From UBA10646 sp046296295 (GTDB lineage Bacteria; Bacteroidota; Bacteroidia; Chitinophagales; Chitinophagaceae): a DNA stretch of 64,000 nt. The stretch covers positions 1 through 64,000 of the forward strand of contig JBKBLG010000005.1 in assembly GCA_046296295.1 (NCBI GenBank). The letters are read 5' to 3'. A program made the translations under genes and the position numbers. Shown here one piece after another: positions 1 through 8,183 of this stretch. Below the pieces are notes generated by a model that was given only the letters and a program-made list of their open reading frames with translations, made no database searches and had not been told where the DNA came from. Each line of letters begins with the position of its first letter. Positions within the stretch are counted from its first letter, which is position 1.

Positions 1-24
1 TGTTTTGAATACTGCTTTACTCAT
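1..24 (-). CDS. Possible 5' end of a CDS leaving the window
   Basis: On the minus strand an ATG at 24-22 opens a frame reading MSKAVFKT before the window edge. Eight codons are too few to identify a family. It lies beyond two strong minus-strand terminators that follow the acyl-CoA dehydrogenase gene, so it would belong to a separate transcription unit. It could be chance. Confidence 0.2.
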
Positions 25-83
25 ACCCTATAGACTGATTTGAGAGCAATATAGTTCACAGACTTTTCAAACACCCATTAGTG

Positions 84-118
84 AAAAAGAAAAAAGGCTG
101 CCACTTTTGAGACAGCCT
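84..118 (-). terminator. Rho-independent terminator (distal)
   Basis: Read on the minus strand, arms AGGCTG and CAGCCT (118-113 and 100-95) flank a 12-base loop and are followed by a T-rich run (TTTTTTC). It is a second stop signal about 140 bases past the acyl-CoA dehydrogenase gene. A separate perfect dyad, GCGGCTC/GAGCCGC at 142-157, lies between the two terminators. Confidence 0.6.
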
Positions 119-167
119 CGTGTATTGTACCGGAAAGCACGGCGGCTCAAGAGCCGCAACGCCCCAA

Positions 168-207
168 CAAAAAAATCCTCCCTACGGGGTTAACTGGTAG
201 AGAGGAT
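168..207 (-). terminator. Rho-independent terminator of acyl-CoA dehydrogenase
   Basis: On the minus strand ATCCTCTCTAC pairs with GTAGGGAGGAT (207-197 with 185-175, one T-G wobble) around an 11-base loop and runs straight into seven T residues. It sits about 50 bases after the stop codon of the gene ending at 260 and is the obvious end of the MarR/acyl-CoA dehydrogenase transcript. Confidence 0.8.
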
Positions 208-259
208 GGTATTGGTAATCAAAAACTATATTGTTACGTATACGACTGCTTAAAATTAC

Positions 260-2053
260 TTAGAAGCGGTAACCATTATCGGCAATTAGCTTATCGGCAA
301 TACGGCGGCGTGCAGCGATGGTGTTGAAAGGTTCTACTTTCGTAAAACGTTTTAAGCCAATATGCATCATACGAAGTTCATCGCCATCGGCAAATGCGTT
401 CAGTGCATCTTTACCTGCTTTATTGATACGATCGGCGGCATCGGTAATGTAAGTGCGAACAATATCCCACTCGGCTGTTGTTGCTGTTTCACCCTTTTGC
501 TCTGTTAGTTTGATGGCACGTAATAAAGCACTCTCGGCATGATAGGTTTCAATAGCCATATTAGCTATGTTTAATAATACCTCTTGCTCTTTTTCAAGCT
601 GCATCATTAATTTTTGTACGGCTGCGCCTGCTACCATTAAAATAGCTTTTTTGAAGTTGCTGATGTATTTCTTTTCTTTTGCGTAAGCTTCTTCGTTGTC
701 GCTACCAAAATCAGGAATACTCATTAACTCTTTTTGTACGGCCATGGCAGGTGTCATTAAATCGAGCTTGCCTTTCATAGCACGCTTTAACACCATATCA
801 ACGGTAAGTAATCGGTTAATTTCGTTGGTGCCTTCATAGATACGATTAATACGGCTATCACGGTAGGCTTTGCTAATCATATATTCATCACTAAAGCCAT
901 TACCACCATGTATTTGTACGCCTTCGTCTACCACATAATCGAGTACTTCGCTGCCGTATACTTTAAGCATGGCGCACTCAATAGCATATTCTTCTGCTGC
1001 ACCTAGTAAGCTTTCGTTGAAGGGCTTACCACTTTCTAGTAGTTCGTGTTCTTTATCGCTGATCCACTTTGCAGAACGATACAAGCCACTTTCGCAAACC
1101 CAAAGACGAATGGCCATTTCTGCTATTTTATGTTTTATGGCTCCGAAATTGCTGATGGGTTGTTTGAACTGCTCACGTGTATTGGCATATTCGATAGATA
1201 CGTTGGTGGCATGCTTGGCACCGCCTAAAGCAGCAGCATCAAGCTTTAAGCGACCGATGTTTAAAATGTTGAATGCAATTACGTGGCCTTTTCCAATATC
1301 GCCAAGTACATTCTCTACGGGTACTTTACAGTCTTGAAAGTAAAGTTGTACCGTTGAGGAGCCTTTAATACCCATTTTATGCTCTTCGGCACCTTGGGTA
1401 AAGCCTTCCATACCACGTTCGATAATAAAAGCAGTGAACTTATCGCCATCTATTTTTGCAAACACGGTGTACACATCGGCAAAACCTCCGTTGGTAATCC
1501 AACATTTTTGGCCGTTTAAAATGTAGTACTTACCATCATCGCTTAGTTTAGCGGTTGTTTTAGCACTTAATGCATCGCTACCGCTGTTAGGTTCTGTTAA
1601 GCCGTAGGCACCCTTCCACTCGCCGCTAGCAAGTTTAGGTATGTATTTCTGCTTTTGTGCTTCTGTACCAAAATATAGAATGGGTAAAGTACCAATACCT
1701 GTATGTGCAGCTACCGCTACACTAAAACTATGACCTGCCCCCAAGCCTTCGTTCACTAAAGTGCTGGTAATAAAATCTTTACCAAGGCCACCATATGCTT
1801 CAGGAAAGCTGGTGCTTAGTAAGCCTTGTTCGCCTGCTTTTTCTAGTAGTGAAGGCATGAGTCCTGGCTCTAGCTTATCAATACGGTCAATGATAGGCCA
1901 CACCTCGGCTTGTAAGAACTGCAAGCACATATCTTTAATCATGCGTTGCTCTTCATCAAAATCTTCGGGGATGAAGGTTTCAAAAGCGTTGCTCTCTTTG
2001 ATGAGCCATTCGCCGCCCTTCAGGGCTTTTGTTTCGTTCGTTACATTACTCAT
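260..2053 (-). CDS. Acyl-CoA dehydrogenase
   Basis: This 597-residue protein is an FAD-dependent acyl-CoA dehydrogenase that would catalyse the first oxidation step of fatty-acid beta-oxidation in the cytoplasm. The N-terminal and middle acyl-CoA dehydrogenase domains include GLTEPNSGSDA (151-161), the usual FAD/substrate signature. The C-terminal helical domain holds IHGGNGFSDEY and RIYEGTNEINR, where Glu407 matches the catalytic base of medium-chain enzymes. The protein is about 200 residues longer than the classical 380-400 residue enzymes; the extra C-terminal helical region is typical of the long FadE-like type common in Bacteroidota. It lies 36 bases downstream of a MarR-family gene on the same strand and is probably cotranscribed with it. 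Chain-length specificity cannot be read from the sequence. Confidence 0.93.
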   Translation of the reverse strand: MSNVTNETKALKGGEWLIKESNAFETFIPEDFDEEQRMIKDMCLQFLQAEVWPIIDRIDKLEPGLMPSLLEKAGEQGLLSTSFPEAYGGLGKDFITSTLVNEGLGAGHSFSVAVAAHTGIGTLPILYFGTEAQKQKYIPKLASGEWKGAYGLTEPNSGSDALSAKTTAKLSDDGKYYILNGQKCWITNGGFADVYTVFAKIDGDKFTAFIIERGMEGFTQGAEEHKMGIKGSSTVQLYFQDCKVPVENVLGDIGKGHVIAFNILNIGRLKLDAAALGGAKHATNVSIEYANTREQFKQPISNFGAIKHKIAEMAIRLWVCESGLYRSAKWISDKEHELLESGKPFNESLLGAAEEYAIECAMLKVYGSEVLDYVVDEGVQIHGGNGFSDEYMISKAYRDSRINRIYEGTNEINRLLTVDMVLKRAMKGKLDLMTPAMAVQKELMSIPDFGSDNEEAYAKEKKYISNFKKAILMVAGAAVQKLMMQLEKEQEVLLNIANMAIETYHAESALLRAIKLTEQKGETATTAEWDIVRTYITDAADRINKAGKDALNAFADGDELRMMHIGLKRFTKVEPFNTIAARRRIADKLIADNGYRF

Positions 2054-2089
2054 ATGGAAGCCATTTTAATGGTGGTAAATTGTTTTGTT

Positions 2090-2530
2090 TTATATAAGAT
2101 TGTCGTACACGCGTTGAAATACACGTTTCACAACTTCAATTTCTTCTTTGCTTACGCCAATTAAGGCTTCATTCATGGTTTCGTTAGCAAGTTGTATTGT
2201 TATTTCTTGTAGTTGCTTACCTGCATCGGTAAGGCATACAAGGTTGATGCGACGATCTTCTTTTTTAGCAACACGCTGTACTAACGATAATCTTTCGAGA
2301 TTATCAATGAGCCTTGTAATACTAGGTTTATCTCTAAAAGTTCTGTTACATAATTCTTGTTGGCTCAAGCAATCTTCTTTCCATAAATGATATAATACAC
2401 TCCATTGTTCTACGGTAATGTCTAGCCCGGCGTTTCTAAAATTCTTCTGAAGACGCCTTGCTACAGCCGTAGCAGCCACACTGTTAATAACGCTGTAAAG
2501 CTCTCCTCTTTTAAATTGGTTGTTTGGCAT
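2090..2530 (-). CDS. MarR-family transcriptional regulator
   Basis: This 146-residue protein has the MarR winged-helix layout: an N-terminal dimerisation helix, a helix-turn-helix around SQQELCNRTFRDKPSITRLI, and the wing with the family signature KKEDRR followed by VCLTDAGKQL. It probably represses itself and the following acyl-CoA dehydrogenase gene, perhaps responding to a fatty acid or acyl-CoA (inference from context). A 14-base dyad six bases upstream of its ATG is a good operator candidate. The divergent hydrolase gene at 2619 shares the same upstream region and may be co-regulated. Confidence 0.88.
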   Translation of the reverse strand: MPNNQFKRGELYSVINSVAATAVARRLQKNFRNAGLDITVEQWSVLYHLWKEDCLSQQELCNRTFRDKPSITRLIDNLERLSLVQRVAKKEDRRINLVCLTDAGKQLQEITIQLANETMNEALIGVSKEEIEVVKRVFQRVYDNLI

Positions 2531-2535
2531 ATAGT

Positions 2536-2549
2536 TAGTTATGCAACTA
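2536..2549. promoter_or_regulatory. Candidate MarR operator
   Basis: TAGTT-ATGC-AACTA is a perfect 5-4-5 dyad placed six bases before the MarR start codon, in the 88-base divergent region shared with the hydrolase gene. MarR proteins usually bind such short inverted repeats and often repress themselves; binding here is inferred. Confidence 0.45.
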
Positions 2550-2562
2550 TTTCAAAATTGGG

Positions 2563-2570
2563 TACATTTG
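2563..2570 (+). promoter_or_regulatory. Bacteroidota -7 promoter box
   Basis: TACATTTG matches the TAnnTTTG -7 element used by the Bacteroidota primary sigma factor. It lies 48 bases before the hydrolase ATG, giving a leader of about 45 bases. No clear -33 TTTG at ideal spacing was seen. Confidence 0.45.
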
Positions 2571-2618
2571 ATCAATTCTCCAACACTAAAAAATTAAATT
2601 TTACTTTTTTTTCGTTAA

Positions 2619-3464
2619 ATGAGTTATACCGCACTGCTATCTATTTCAACAAAACGGGGTGCCGCCATTACTTACAAGCTATGGCATGGTGGGCCACAAT
2701 TATTATTGTGCTTGCATGGATATGGAGAAGGTGCACACTATTTTGAAGCATTGGCAGCACACCTTACGGTAAATTACACAGTGCTAGCTATCAATTTTCC
2801 TGCACATCATGGCAGTACTTGGCCCGAAAGCGAAGTATTTACTCCGGCCAACTTACACGAATGCATTCAGCAAATACCCACGTTTGCCGGAAAGCAATTT
2901 CATGTGATGGGTTATAGCATGGGTGGCCGTGTTGCTTTAAGCTTTGCAGAACATTATCCGCAACTTATAAACTCGCTTTTTTTGCTGGCGCCCGATGGAT
3001 TACAAACCAATTTTTGGTATTACATCAGCACACAAACAAATTGGGGTAATCGCTTTTTTAAGCGTACCATGGAAAATCCTGCTTGGATTTTTAAGCTGTT
3101 ACAACTTGCTCGACAACTTAAATTGATTAACAGTAGTGTGGTGAAATTTGCGATGCATTACTTGCACGAACCCAATGCCAGAACTTTGTTATATCAACGA
3201 TGGACGGTGATGCGAGCTTTTTATCCGAACAGAAAAGCCTTAGCACTACTGCTACAACAATATGCAATACCTGTTCAAATGGTGTTTGGTAAGTACGATA
3301 AGATTATCAAATACAAGCGTGGCGAAGCTTTTAAACGTTTAATAGGCCATCATGCTGCCGTAACTATACTACCCGGAGGCCATCAGTTACTTCAACCAAA
3401 ATGGATGGAACATTGGCTTCCAATTATTGTAACCTTACATGAAAGTGTAGCAACCAATCGCTAA
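2619..3464 (+). CDS. Alpha/beta hydrolase
   Basis: A 281-residue alpha/beta-hydrolase fold protein. LHGYGEG (32-38) fits the oxyanion-hole strand, GYSMGG (98-103) carries the nucleophile Ser100, Asp227 in FGKYDKI and His255 in PGGHQ complete the triad. No signal peptide is visible, so it is probably cytoplasmic. The substrate is unknown; the family covers esterases, lipases and acyl-thioesterase-like enzymes. The gene is divergent from the MarR regulator and is followed after 19 bases by a glycosyltransferase gene on the same strand, suggesting a small operon. Confidence 0.85.
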   Translation: MSYTALLSISTKRGAAITYKLWHGGPQLLLCLHGYGEGAHYFEALAAHLTVNYTVLAINFPAHHGSTWPESEVFTPANLHECIQQIPTFAGKQFHVMGYSMGGRVALSFAEHYPQLINSLFLLAPDGLQTNFWYYISTQTNWGNRFFKRTMENPAWIFKLLQLARQLKLINSSVVKFAMHYLHEPNARTLLYQRWTVMRAFYPNRKALALLLQQYAIPVQMVFGKYDKIIKYKRGEAFKRLIGHHAAVTILPGGHQLLQPKWMEHWLPIIVTLHESVATNR

Positions 3465-3483
3465 TCGGCTTTTCTTTGTTCTA

Positions 3484-4635
3484 ATGCTCATCAACCTTAT
3501 TATCGGCTGCATCGTACTGTTAACGCTGGCATACAGTGTGCTGATAATGCTATATCGGTATTGGTTACTTCGATTGCCAACATTTACCGTAAGGGAGCAT
3601 ACCTTACCTCAGCATACGTTTACCATAATTATTCCCGCCAGAAACGAAGCCGAAAATATTGGTAAGTGTTTAACATCGGTATTAGAACAGCAGTATCCTA
3701 GCCATCTGTATGAAGTAATTGTGGTAGATGATCACAGTACCGATAGTACAGCCGATGTAGTGCGTGCACTGCAAATACGGTATCCGCAACTAAGCCTTAT
3801 TCAATTGGCCGATGCCCTACAAGGCGAGGTGTTAAATGCTTATAAGAAAAAGGCAATTGCAATAGCCATTGAACAATCGAAATACGATTACATTGTAACT
3901 ACTGATGCCGATTGTACCGTGCCGCCTCAATGGTTACGGTATTTTGATGCTTGGTTGCAACAACACAATGCTGTTTTTGTAGCTGCTCCGGTAGCTTACG
4001 AACACACGGGTTCTCTTGTAAGTGCTTTTCAATGTCTTGATTTTTTGAGTTTGCAAGGTATTACTGCTGCTGCGGTAAGTGCAGGTGTGCATAGTATGTG
4101 TAATGGTGCTAATTTAATGTACAGTAAGGCTGCTTTTTATGCTGTTGGAGGCTTTGCGGGCATTGATAATATTGCTAGCGGCGATGATATGTTGTTGATG
4201 TATAAAATGCAACAACATTACCCCCCAAAAGTGCACTATTTGTATAGCAGTGCGGCTGTAGTGCATACATTACCCATGCCTACATGGGGCGGCTTTTACA
4301 ATCAGCGAATTCGGTGGGCAAGCAAGGCAAGCCATTTTTCTGATAAGCGAATTTTTTGGGTATTAGTGCTAGTATATTGCTTTAATCTGGCATTACTATT
4401 ATTGCCGGTTTGGTGGGTGGTACATGTTGCTATTGGCCTAACGGCAAGCTTGGCATTGGTGGTGAAAATATGTATTGAGTTACAGTTTATGCGACCTGTA
4501 GCTCAGTTTTACCGTAAGGAAAAACTATTATCTATGTTTCCGTTAATGCAACCACTACATATCGTGTATATTGTGGTTGCGGGTTGGTTGGGCAAGTTTG
4601 GTTCGTACCAATGGAAGCAAAGAAAAGTGCATTAA
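3484..4635 (+). CDS. Membrane glycosyltransferase, family 2
   Basis: A 383-residue GT2 glycosyltransferase anchored in the inner membrane. One N-terminal transmembrane segment (about 1-24) precedes the GT-A domain: IIIPARNEAENIGKC (48-62), VVDDHSTDST, the metal-binding DAD (141-143), the acceptor-site GDD (233-235) and QRIRW (274-278), the QxxRW motif of processive and polyprenyl-linked enzymes. Two or three C-terminal hydrophobic segments follow (about 290-370). It probably transfers a sugar to a lipid or polysaccharide at the cytoplasmic face; donor and acceptor are not predictable. A copy of the window-wide repeat lies inside it near 3582 (encoding FTVR). Confidence 0.88.
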   Translation: MLINLIIGCIVLLTLAYSVLIMLYRYWLLRLPTFTVREHTLPQHTFTIIIPARNEAENIGKCLTSVLEQQYPSHLYEVIVVDDHSTDSTADVVRALQIRYPQLSLIQLADALQGEVLNAYKKKAIAIAIEQSKYDYIVTTDADCTVPPQWLRYFDAWLQQHNAVFVAAPVAYEHTGSLVSAFQCLDFLSLQGITAAAVSAGVHSMCNGANLMYSKAAFYAVGGFAGIDNIASGDDMLLMYKMQQHYPPKVHYLYSSAAVVHTLPMPTWGGFYNQRIRWASKASHFSDKRIFWVLVLVYCFNLALLLLPVWWVVHVAIGLTASLALVVKICIELQFMRPVAQFYRKEKLLSMFPLMQPLHIVYIVVAGWLGKFGSYQWKQRKVH

Positions 4636-4760
4636 TGCACTTTGCTTATATGCTTTTTTTCGGGCCAAAATGAAATTAGGCAAAGCAGCATAAAGCCTAC
4701 AAGGGAGCATACAATAATAAAGAACTGTTTCATGATAGGTTGCTTAAGTTGTTTGTTCAT
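4632..4760 (-). CDS. Small single-pass membrane protein (42 aa)
   Basis: A short minus-strand frame occupies the gap between the glycosyltransferase and the permease. It starts at the ATG at 4760 and ends with TAA at 4634-4632, overlapping the glycosyltransferase stop codon. It encodes 42 residues: a basic N-terminus (MNKQLKQPIMKQ), one hydrophobic stretch (about residues 13-32, FFIIVCSLVGFMLLCLISFW) and a positively charged tail. This is the layout of a small membrane protein. An internal Met10 could be the start. No homology is recognised, and chance cannot be excluded at this length. Confidence 0.4.
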   Translation of the reverse strand: MNKQLKQPIMKQFFIIVCSLVGFMLLCLISFWPEKKHISKVH

Positions 4761-4793
4761 TCTTAGGTATATGAAAGACTCTTAAAGTTTTAA

Positions 4794-5924
4794 ATGGTTT
4801 ATTGGTTTTTCCGCTACTTATTGCTTTTTTACCGAATCTTATTTTTTAATTTCAGGCATCTCAAATTCATGGCAACTTTAAGGGTATTATTAAGGCAACC
4901 TCGTTCGTTAGTAGCAATGCTGCTTATTATGGTTACTTTAATTATTGCTATTGAGGCTTATAAAATTGCTCCAGATAACAGCTTGTACGCCAATACCATT
5001 GTGCCAGAGTTGGCAAATAAGCCAGCTAAATTTTCAATACAAGTACTTTTAATAAAAAGGGGCAATAACCTTACGGTAAATGGTAATTGGTGGCAGGGTT
5101 ACCAATACCCTTACACGCTGCAACCAATTAAAAAAATTATTCGTACTACCCCAACCAACATAATTGTACAACGGTATGTTGATGACAGGGTTACCGATAC
5201 ACTTACTGTACCACTTATTCAGTTATATCAACCATTACCACAACAACTAATATTTCATTTGGGTAGCGATAAATTTGGTAGAGATGTGTTAAGCAGGCTC
5301 ATTATTGGAACACGCGTTAGTATTAGTGTGGGCTGTATTGCAGTGGTAATATCGTTATTGCTGGGTGTATTTTTAGGCAGTATTGCCGGTTATTTTGGTG
5401 GTGCTATCGATACCGTAGTACAATGGTTGGTGAATGTTATGTGGAGCATACCAACGTTGCTACTAGTATTTGCACTTACTTTATTACTGGGTAAGGGTTT
5501 TTGGCAGGTGTTTGTAGCTGTTGGTTTAACCATGTGGGTGGGCGTAGCAAGGTTGGTACGAGGGCAGGTGTTGGCCGTTAAAAATCTTACTTATATAGAA
5601 GCCGCAAAAATTTTAGGCCTACCTCATTACATCATTATTCTCAAACATATTTTACCCAATATTGCCGGCCCAATATTGGTATTAGCCGCTAGCAATTTCG
5701 CTAGTGCTATTGTTATTGAGGCGGGGCTTAGTTTCTTAGGTATTGGCGTACAGCCACCACAACCGAGCTGGGGGTTAATGATGAAAGAAAATTACAACTT
5801 TATTATTACCAATAAGCCTATGTTGGCACTTGCTCCTGGTATTGCAATTATGTTATTAGTGCTAGCGTTTAATTTGTTAGGCAATGCCCTACGCGATGTA
5901 TTTGATGTTAAAACAAACCATTAA
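4794..5924 (+). CDS. ABC transporter permease, Opp/Dpp C type
   Basis: A 376-residue permease of the peptide/nickel (OppC/DppC) class. The family motif HLGSDKFGRDVLSRLI lies at 155-170 and the ATPase-docking EAA loop, EAAKILGLPHY, begins at 269. Transmembrane segments are predicted near 38-53, 178-200, 213-232, 236-252, 293-315 and 345-370. About 100 residues between the first membrane segment and the LGSD motif form an extra periplasmic region. The downstream Met26 (4869) is an alternative start. The partner permease, binding protein and ATPases are not in this window. It ends convergently with, and overlaps by four bases, the next minus-strand gene. Confidence 0.87.
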   Translation: MVYWFFRYLLLFYRILFFNFRHLKFMATLRVLLRQPRSLVAMLLIMVTLIIAIEAYKIAPDNSLYANTIVPELANKPAKFSIQVLLIKRGNNLTVNGNWWQGYQYPYTLQPIKKIIRTTPTNIIVQRYVDDRVTDTLTVPLIQLYQPLPQQLIFHLGSDKFGRDVLSRLIIGTRVSISVGCIAVVISLLLGVFLGSIAGYFGGAIDTVVQWLVNVMWSIPTLLLVFALTLLLGKGFWQVFVAVGLTMWVGVARLVRGQVLAVKNLTYIEAAKILGLPHYIIILKHILPNIAGPILVLAASNFASAIVIEAGLSFLGIGVQPPQPSWGLMMKENYNFIITNKPMLALAPGIAIMLLVLAFNLLGNALRDVFDVKTNH

Positions 5925-6172
5925 TCTCTGCTAATAGCAGTAAAAAGGATGGCTAAAGCACCTATACCAAAACCTGTGTAAATAAAAGTTTGATAGTTTT
6001 CGCGACCCCAAAGGTTAGCTATCCAATAAATTTCACCTACTACGGGTAATATAGCTGTTAATAATGCTACTATAATGCCTTTGATTTGATAGGCGATATA
6101 GCATGTCCAAACATGATAAACAATGGCTATTAAAATAAATAAATTGTACAAAAAGCTGATAAGGGATTTCAT
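5921..6172 (-). CDS. Small membrane protein, unknown
   Basis: An 83-residue protein with three hydrophobic segments (about 5-29, 31-53 and 61-80) separated by short polar turns, including GEIYWIANLWGRENYQ. I do not recognise a characterised family; the organisation resembles small superinfection- or envelope-type membrane proteins with no known function. Its stop codon overlaps the end of the opposing permease gene by four bases. Confidence 0.6.
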   Translation of the reverse strand: MKSLISFLYNLFILIAIVYHVWTCYIAYQIKGIIVALLTAILPVVGEIYWIANLWGRENYQTFIYTGFGIGALAILFTAISRD

Positions 6173-6252
6173 AGCAGGGTAGGTTTTGGTTGCTCTATAG
6201 CAAAATACTACAAAAAACTGAAATTATGATCATGCACCTTAAATAGGGTGTA

Positions 6253-7386
6253 TTAAAACCATCCTCGCTTTTTAAAAATCCAAACCATCCAAACAGGAAT
6301 CAGGAACATCAGTCCAACGGCTATGAAAAAGCCATTTTTATGGTGTATATAAGGTATTCTATCAAAGTTCATCCCAAAAATACCGCCAATTACGGTAGCA
6401 GGTGCTAACAAGCAAGTTACAATAGCCATTACTTTCATTACTTCATTCATCCGCATATTCACTTTACTCATGTATAAATCTTGCATGTTGAGCATCATAT
6501 CACGGTAGTTTTCTACTAAATCTGCGGCTTGAATAATGTGGTCATACACATCTTTATAGTATTTGTGTGTTCGTTCATGTATCAATACGCTTTCACTTCG
6601 TAAGAAGCCATTGATTAAGTCCCTTACGGGTAAAATATTACGTTTCAAAACAATTAATTCTTTGCGTAAGCTATTAATGCGAGCCAAGCTTCTTGTATTG
6701 CCGTATTTGATAATTTCTTCTTCTAAAGCTTCTAGTCTTTCGCTTAATTTCTCCATTACCAAAAAATAGTGGTCTACAATTAGATCTAACATAGTGTAAC
6801 ACAAATAGTCTGTACCACTTTGCCGAAGCTTTGTACGAGGTATTTTTAGTTTATCGCGTAGTTGGTTAAACACATCTCTGCTAGCATCTTCTTGAAAGCT
6901 TATCAAGTAATTGCTACCAATCACTATACTCACTTGTTCTACTTCAACCGCACTGGTTTTGTCGTTGAAGTATAGCATGTTTAGTAGGCAAAACAAATGA
7001 TCATCTACCTCATCCATTTTAGGGCGTTGCGCCACGCTTAAAATATCTTCCGTAATTAAAAAATGAATGTTGAATAATTTCGACACAGCATCAACCTCGG
7101 CCTTACGTAAGCCATCAATATTGATCCAAAAAATTTTATTCGTTTGCGTAAGCAGCTCTTCACAATCGGCCACCGTTGCAAGTTGATAGTGCCGTATTTC
7201 CTGCTCATTGTATTCGTGTACATAGATACGTACTTCATGCGCCTCTTCACGGGTCGGAATTACGGTAGGGTTCACACCAAAAATTTCTTTGGTACGCTTG
7301 GTGTTGAATATCGGGAAAATCATTTGCAAATACCGCGTAGGAAACATTTGAGCAGCTTTTTTCATATTATTAGTGCCAAAATACAT
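6253..7386 (-). CDS. corA: CorA-type magnesium/cobalt transporter
   Basis: A 377-residue CorA-family channel. The long N-terminal cytoplasmic alpha/beta and coiled-coil region ends in two transmembrane helices at the C-terminus (about 313-335 and 350-370). The selectivity motif GMN is at 338-340 in IFGMNFDRIP, and the chain ends with the basic tail FKKRGWF typical of the family. It would import Mg2+ (or Co2+/Ni2+) down the membrane potential. Met9 (7362) is an alternative start. The gene is divergent from the TIP30-like gene; the 63-base spacer contains a covarying copy of the short repeat. Confidence 0.92.
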   Translation of the reverse strand: MYFGTNNMKKAAQMFPTRYLQMIFPIFNTKRTKEIFGVNPTVIPTREEAHEVRIYVHEYNEQEIRHYQLATVADCEELLTQTNKIFWINIDGLRKAEVDAVSKLFNIHFLITEDILSVAQRPKMDEVDDHLFCLLNMLYFNDKTSAVEVEQVSIVIGSNYLISFQEDASRDVFNQLRDKLKIPRTKLRQSGTDYLCYTMLDLIVDHYFLVMEKLSERLEALEEEIIKYGNTRSLARINSLRKELIVLKRNILPVRDLINGFLRSESVLIHERTHKYYKDVYDHIIQAADLVENYRDMMLNMQDLYMSKVNMRMNEVMKVMAIVTCLLAPATVIGGIFGMNFDRIPYIHHKNGFFIAVGLMFLIPVWMVWIFKKRGWF

Positions 7387-7400
7387 AATCTGATTTAGTA

Positions 7401-7417
7401 TTGCCTTACGGCAAATG
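7401..7417 (-). repeat. CATTT-GNAA hairpin repeat, GCC/GGC variant
   Basis: On the minus strand CATTTGCCGTAAGGCAA. Compared with the common form (ACC...GGT), both sides of the stem have changed so that TTGCC pairs with GGCAA around GTAA. It lies in the divergent spacer between corA and the TIP30-like gene. Confidence 0.6.
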
Positions 7418-7449
7418 AATTACCTTAATCATACATAAAACAAAATTGC

Positions 7450-8103
7450 ATGTACACCGCCATTGTAATTGGTAGTACCGGTTTGGTAGGAAAAGCATTA
7501 GTGCAACAACTATTAGACCACAAAGCTTTTGATGTAGTTAAAACCTTCAGCCGCCGAAGCATAGGGTTGCAACATCCGAAGTTGCAAGAACATCTTATAC
7601 ATTTTGAGGCCTTGCACGAATGGCAACACCTACTTACAGGCGATGTGCTTTTTATAACCATGGGAACTACCATTAAACAAGCTGGCAGCCAAAAAGCACA
7701 ATACTTGATAGATGTTACCTATCCATACGAAGTAGCAAAAGCTGCAGCAAGTAACGGTGTTGCAACATTATCGTTGCTTACCAGTGCCGGAGCCAATGCT
7801 CAAAGTCGCATGTTTTACTTACGCATAAAGGGCGAACTAGAAACGATATGTAGCCAGCTACCCTTTACACAAATCGATATTATTCAACCGAGTAGCCTTA
7901 CCGGGCCAAGAGCAGAAAAACGCATGGGTGAGCGTTGGAGTATAGCCATCTTATATTTTTTAAATGCTTTTGGTGTTGCTACGGCCTACAGGCCCATTGC
8001 CGATGTAACGGTAGCAAAAGCTATGATAAATGCAGCATTGGCAAAACATACAGGTGTAGCAAGGTTCGCATTAAAAGAAGTATTTGCCCTTGCGGGCAAA
8101 TGA
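7450..8103 (+). CDS. TIP30/NmrA-like NAD(P)-binding protein
   Basis: A 217-residue Rossmann-fold protein of the atypical short-chain dehydrogenase group. GSTGLVG (8-14) is the dinucleotide-binding loop; TSAGAN (111-116) and YLRIK (Tyr123, Lys127) match the Ser-Tyr-Lys catalytic region. The short length and the motif PSSLTGPR resemble HTATIP2/TIP30-like proteins and bacterial NmrA-like oxidoreductases. No specific reaction is assigned. Its last codons (ALAGK and the stop) are formed by a GCCC/GGGC variant of the window-wide repeat. Confidence 0.8.
   Translation: MYTAIVIGSTGLVGKALVQQLLDHKAFDVVKTFSRRSIGLQHPKLQEHLIHFEALHEWQHLLTGDVLFITMGTTIKQAGSQKAQYLIDVTYPYEVAKAAASNGVATLSLLTSAGANAQSRMFYLRIKGELETICSQLPFTQIDIIQPSSLTGPRAEKRMGERWSIAILYFLNAFGVATAYRPIADVTVAKAMINAALAKHTGVARFALKEVFALAGK
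8083..8103 (-). repeat. Hairpin repeat with GCCC/GGGC stem over a stop codon
   Basis: On the minus strand CATTTGCCC-GCAA-GGGCAAA: the stem is lengthened by compensated changes and the loop is GCAA. The element encodes the C-terminus of the TIP30-like protein and contains its TGA stop. Confidence 0.6.
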
Positions 8104-8127
8104 TTCCGGTGTTTGTGATGTTATAAA

Positions 8128-8158
8128 AAACGCTGTAGTTAGCCACACTACAGCGTTT
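8128..8158. terminator. Bidirectional terminator
   Basis: AAACGCTGTAGT (8128-8139) and ACTACAGCGTTT (8147-8158) form a perfect 12-bp stem with a 7-base loop between two convergent genes. On the minus strand it continues into a run of T residues, serving the DUF3050 gene; on the plus strand it ends the TIP30-like gene. Confidence 0.8.
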
Positions 8159-8174
8159 CATTTACCGTAAGGTA
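8159..8174 (+). repeat. CATTT-GNAA hairpin repeat, consensus copy
   Basis: CATTTACCGTAAGGTA, abutting the terminator stem in a convergent intergenic region. Confidence 0.65.
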
Positions 8175-8183
8175 TACTATTAA

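Noticed and set aside
969..2069. Plus-strand frames over the acyl-CoA dehydrogenase gene
   Set aside because: They are antisense shadows with low-complexity Ser/Leu-rich translations and no domains.
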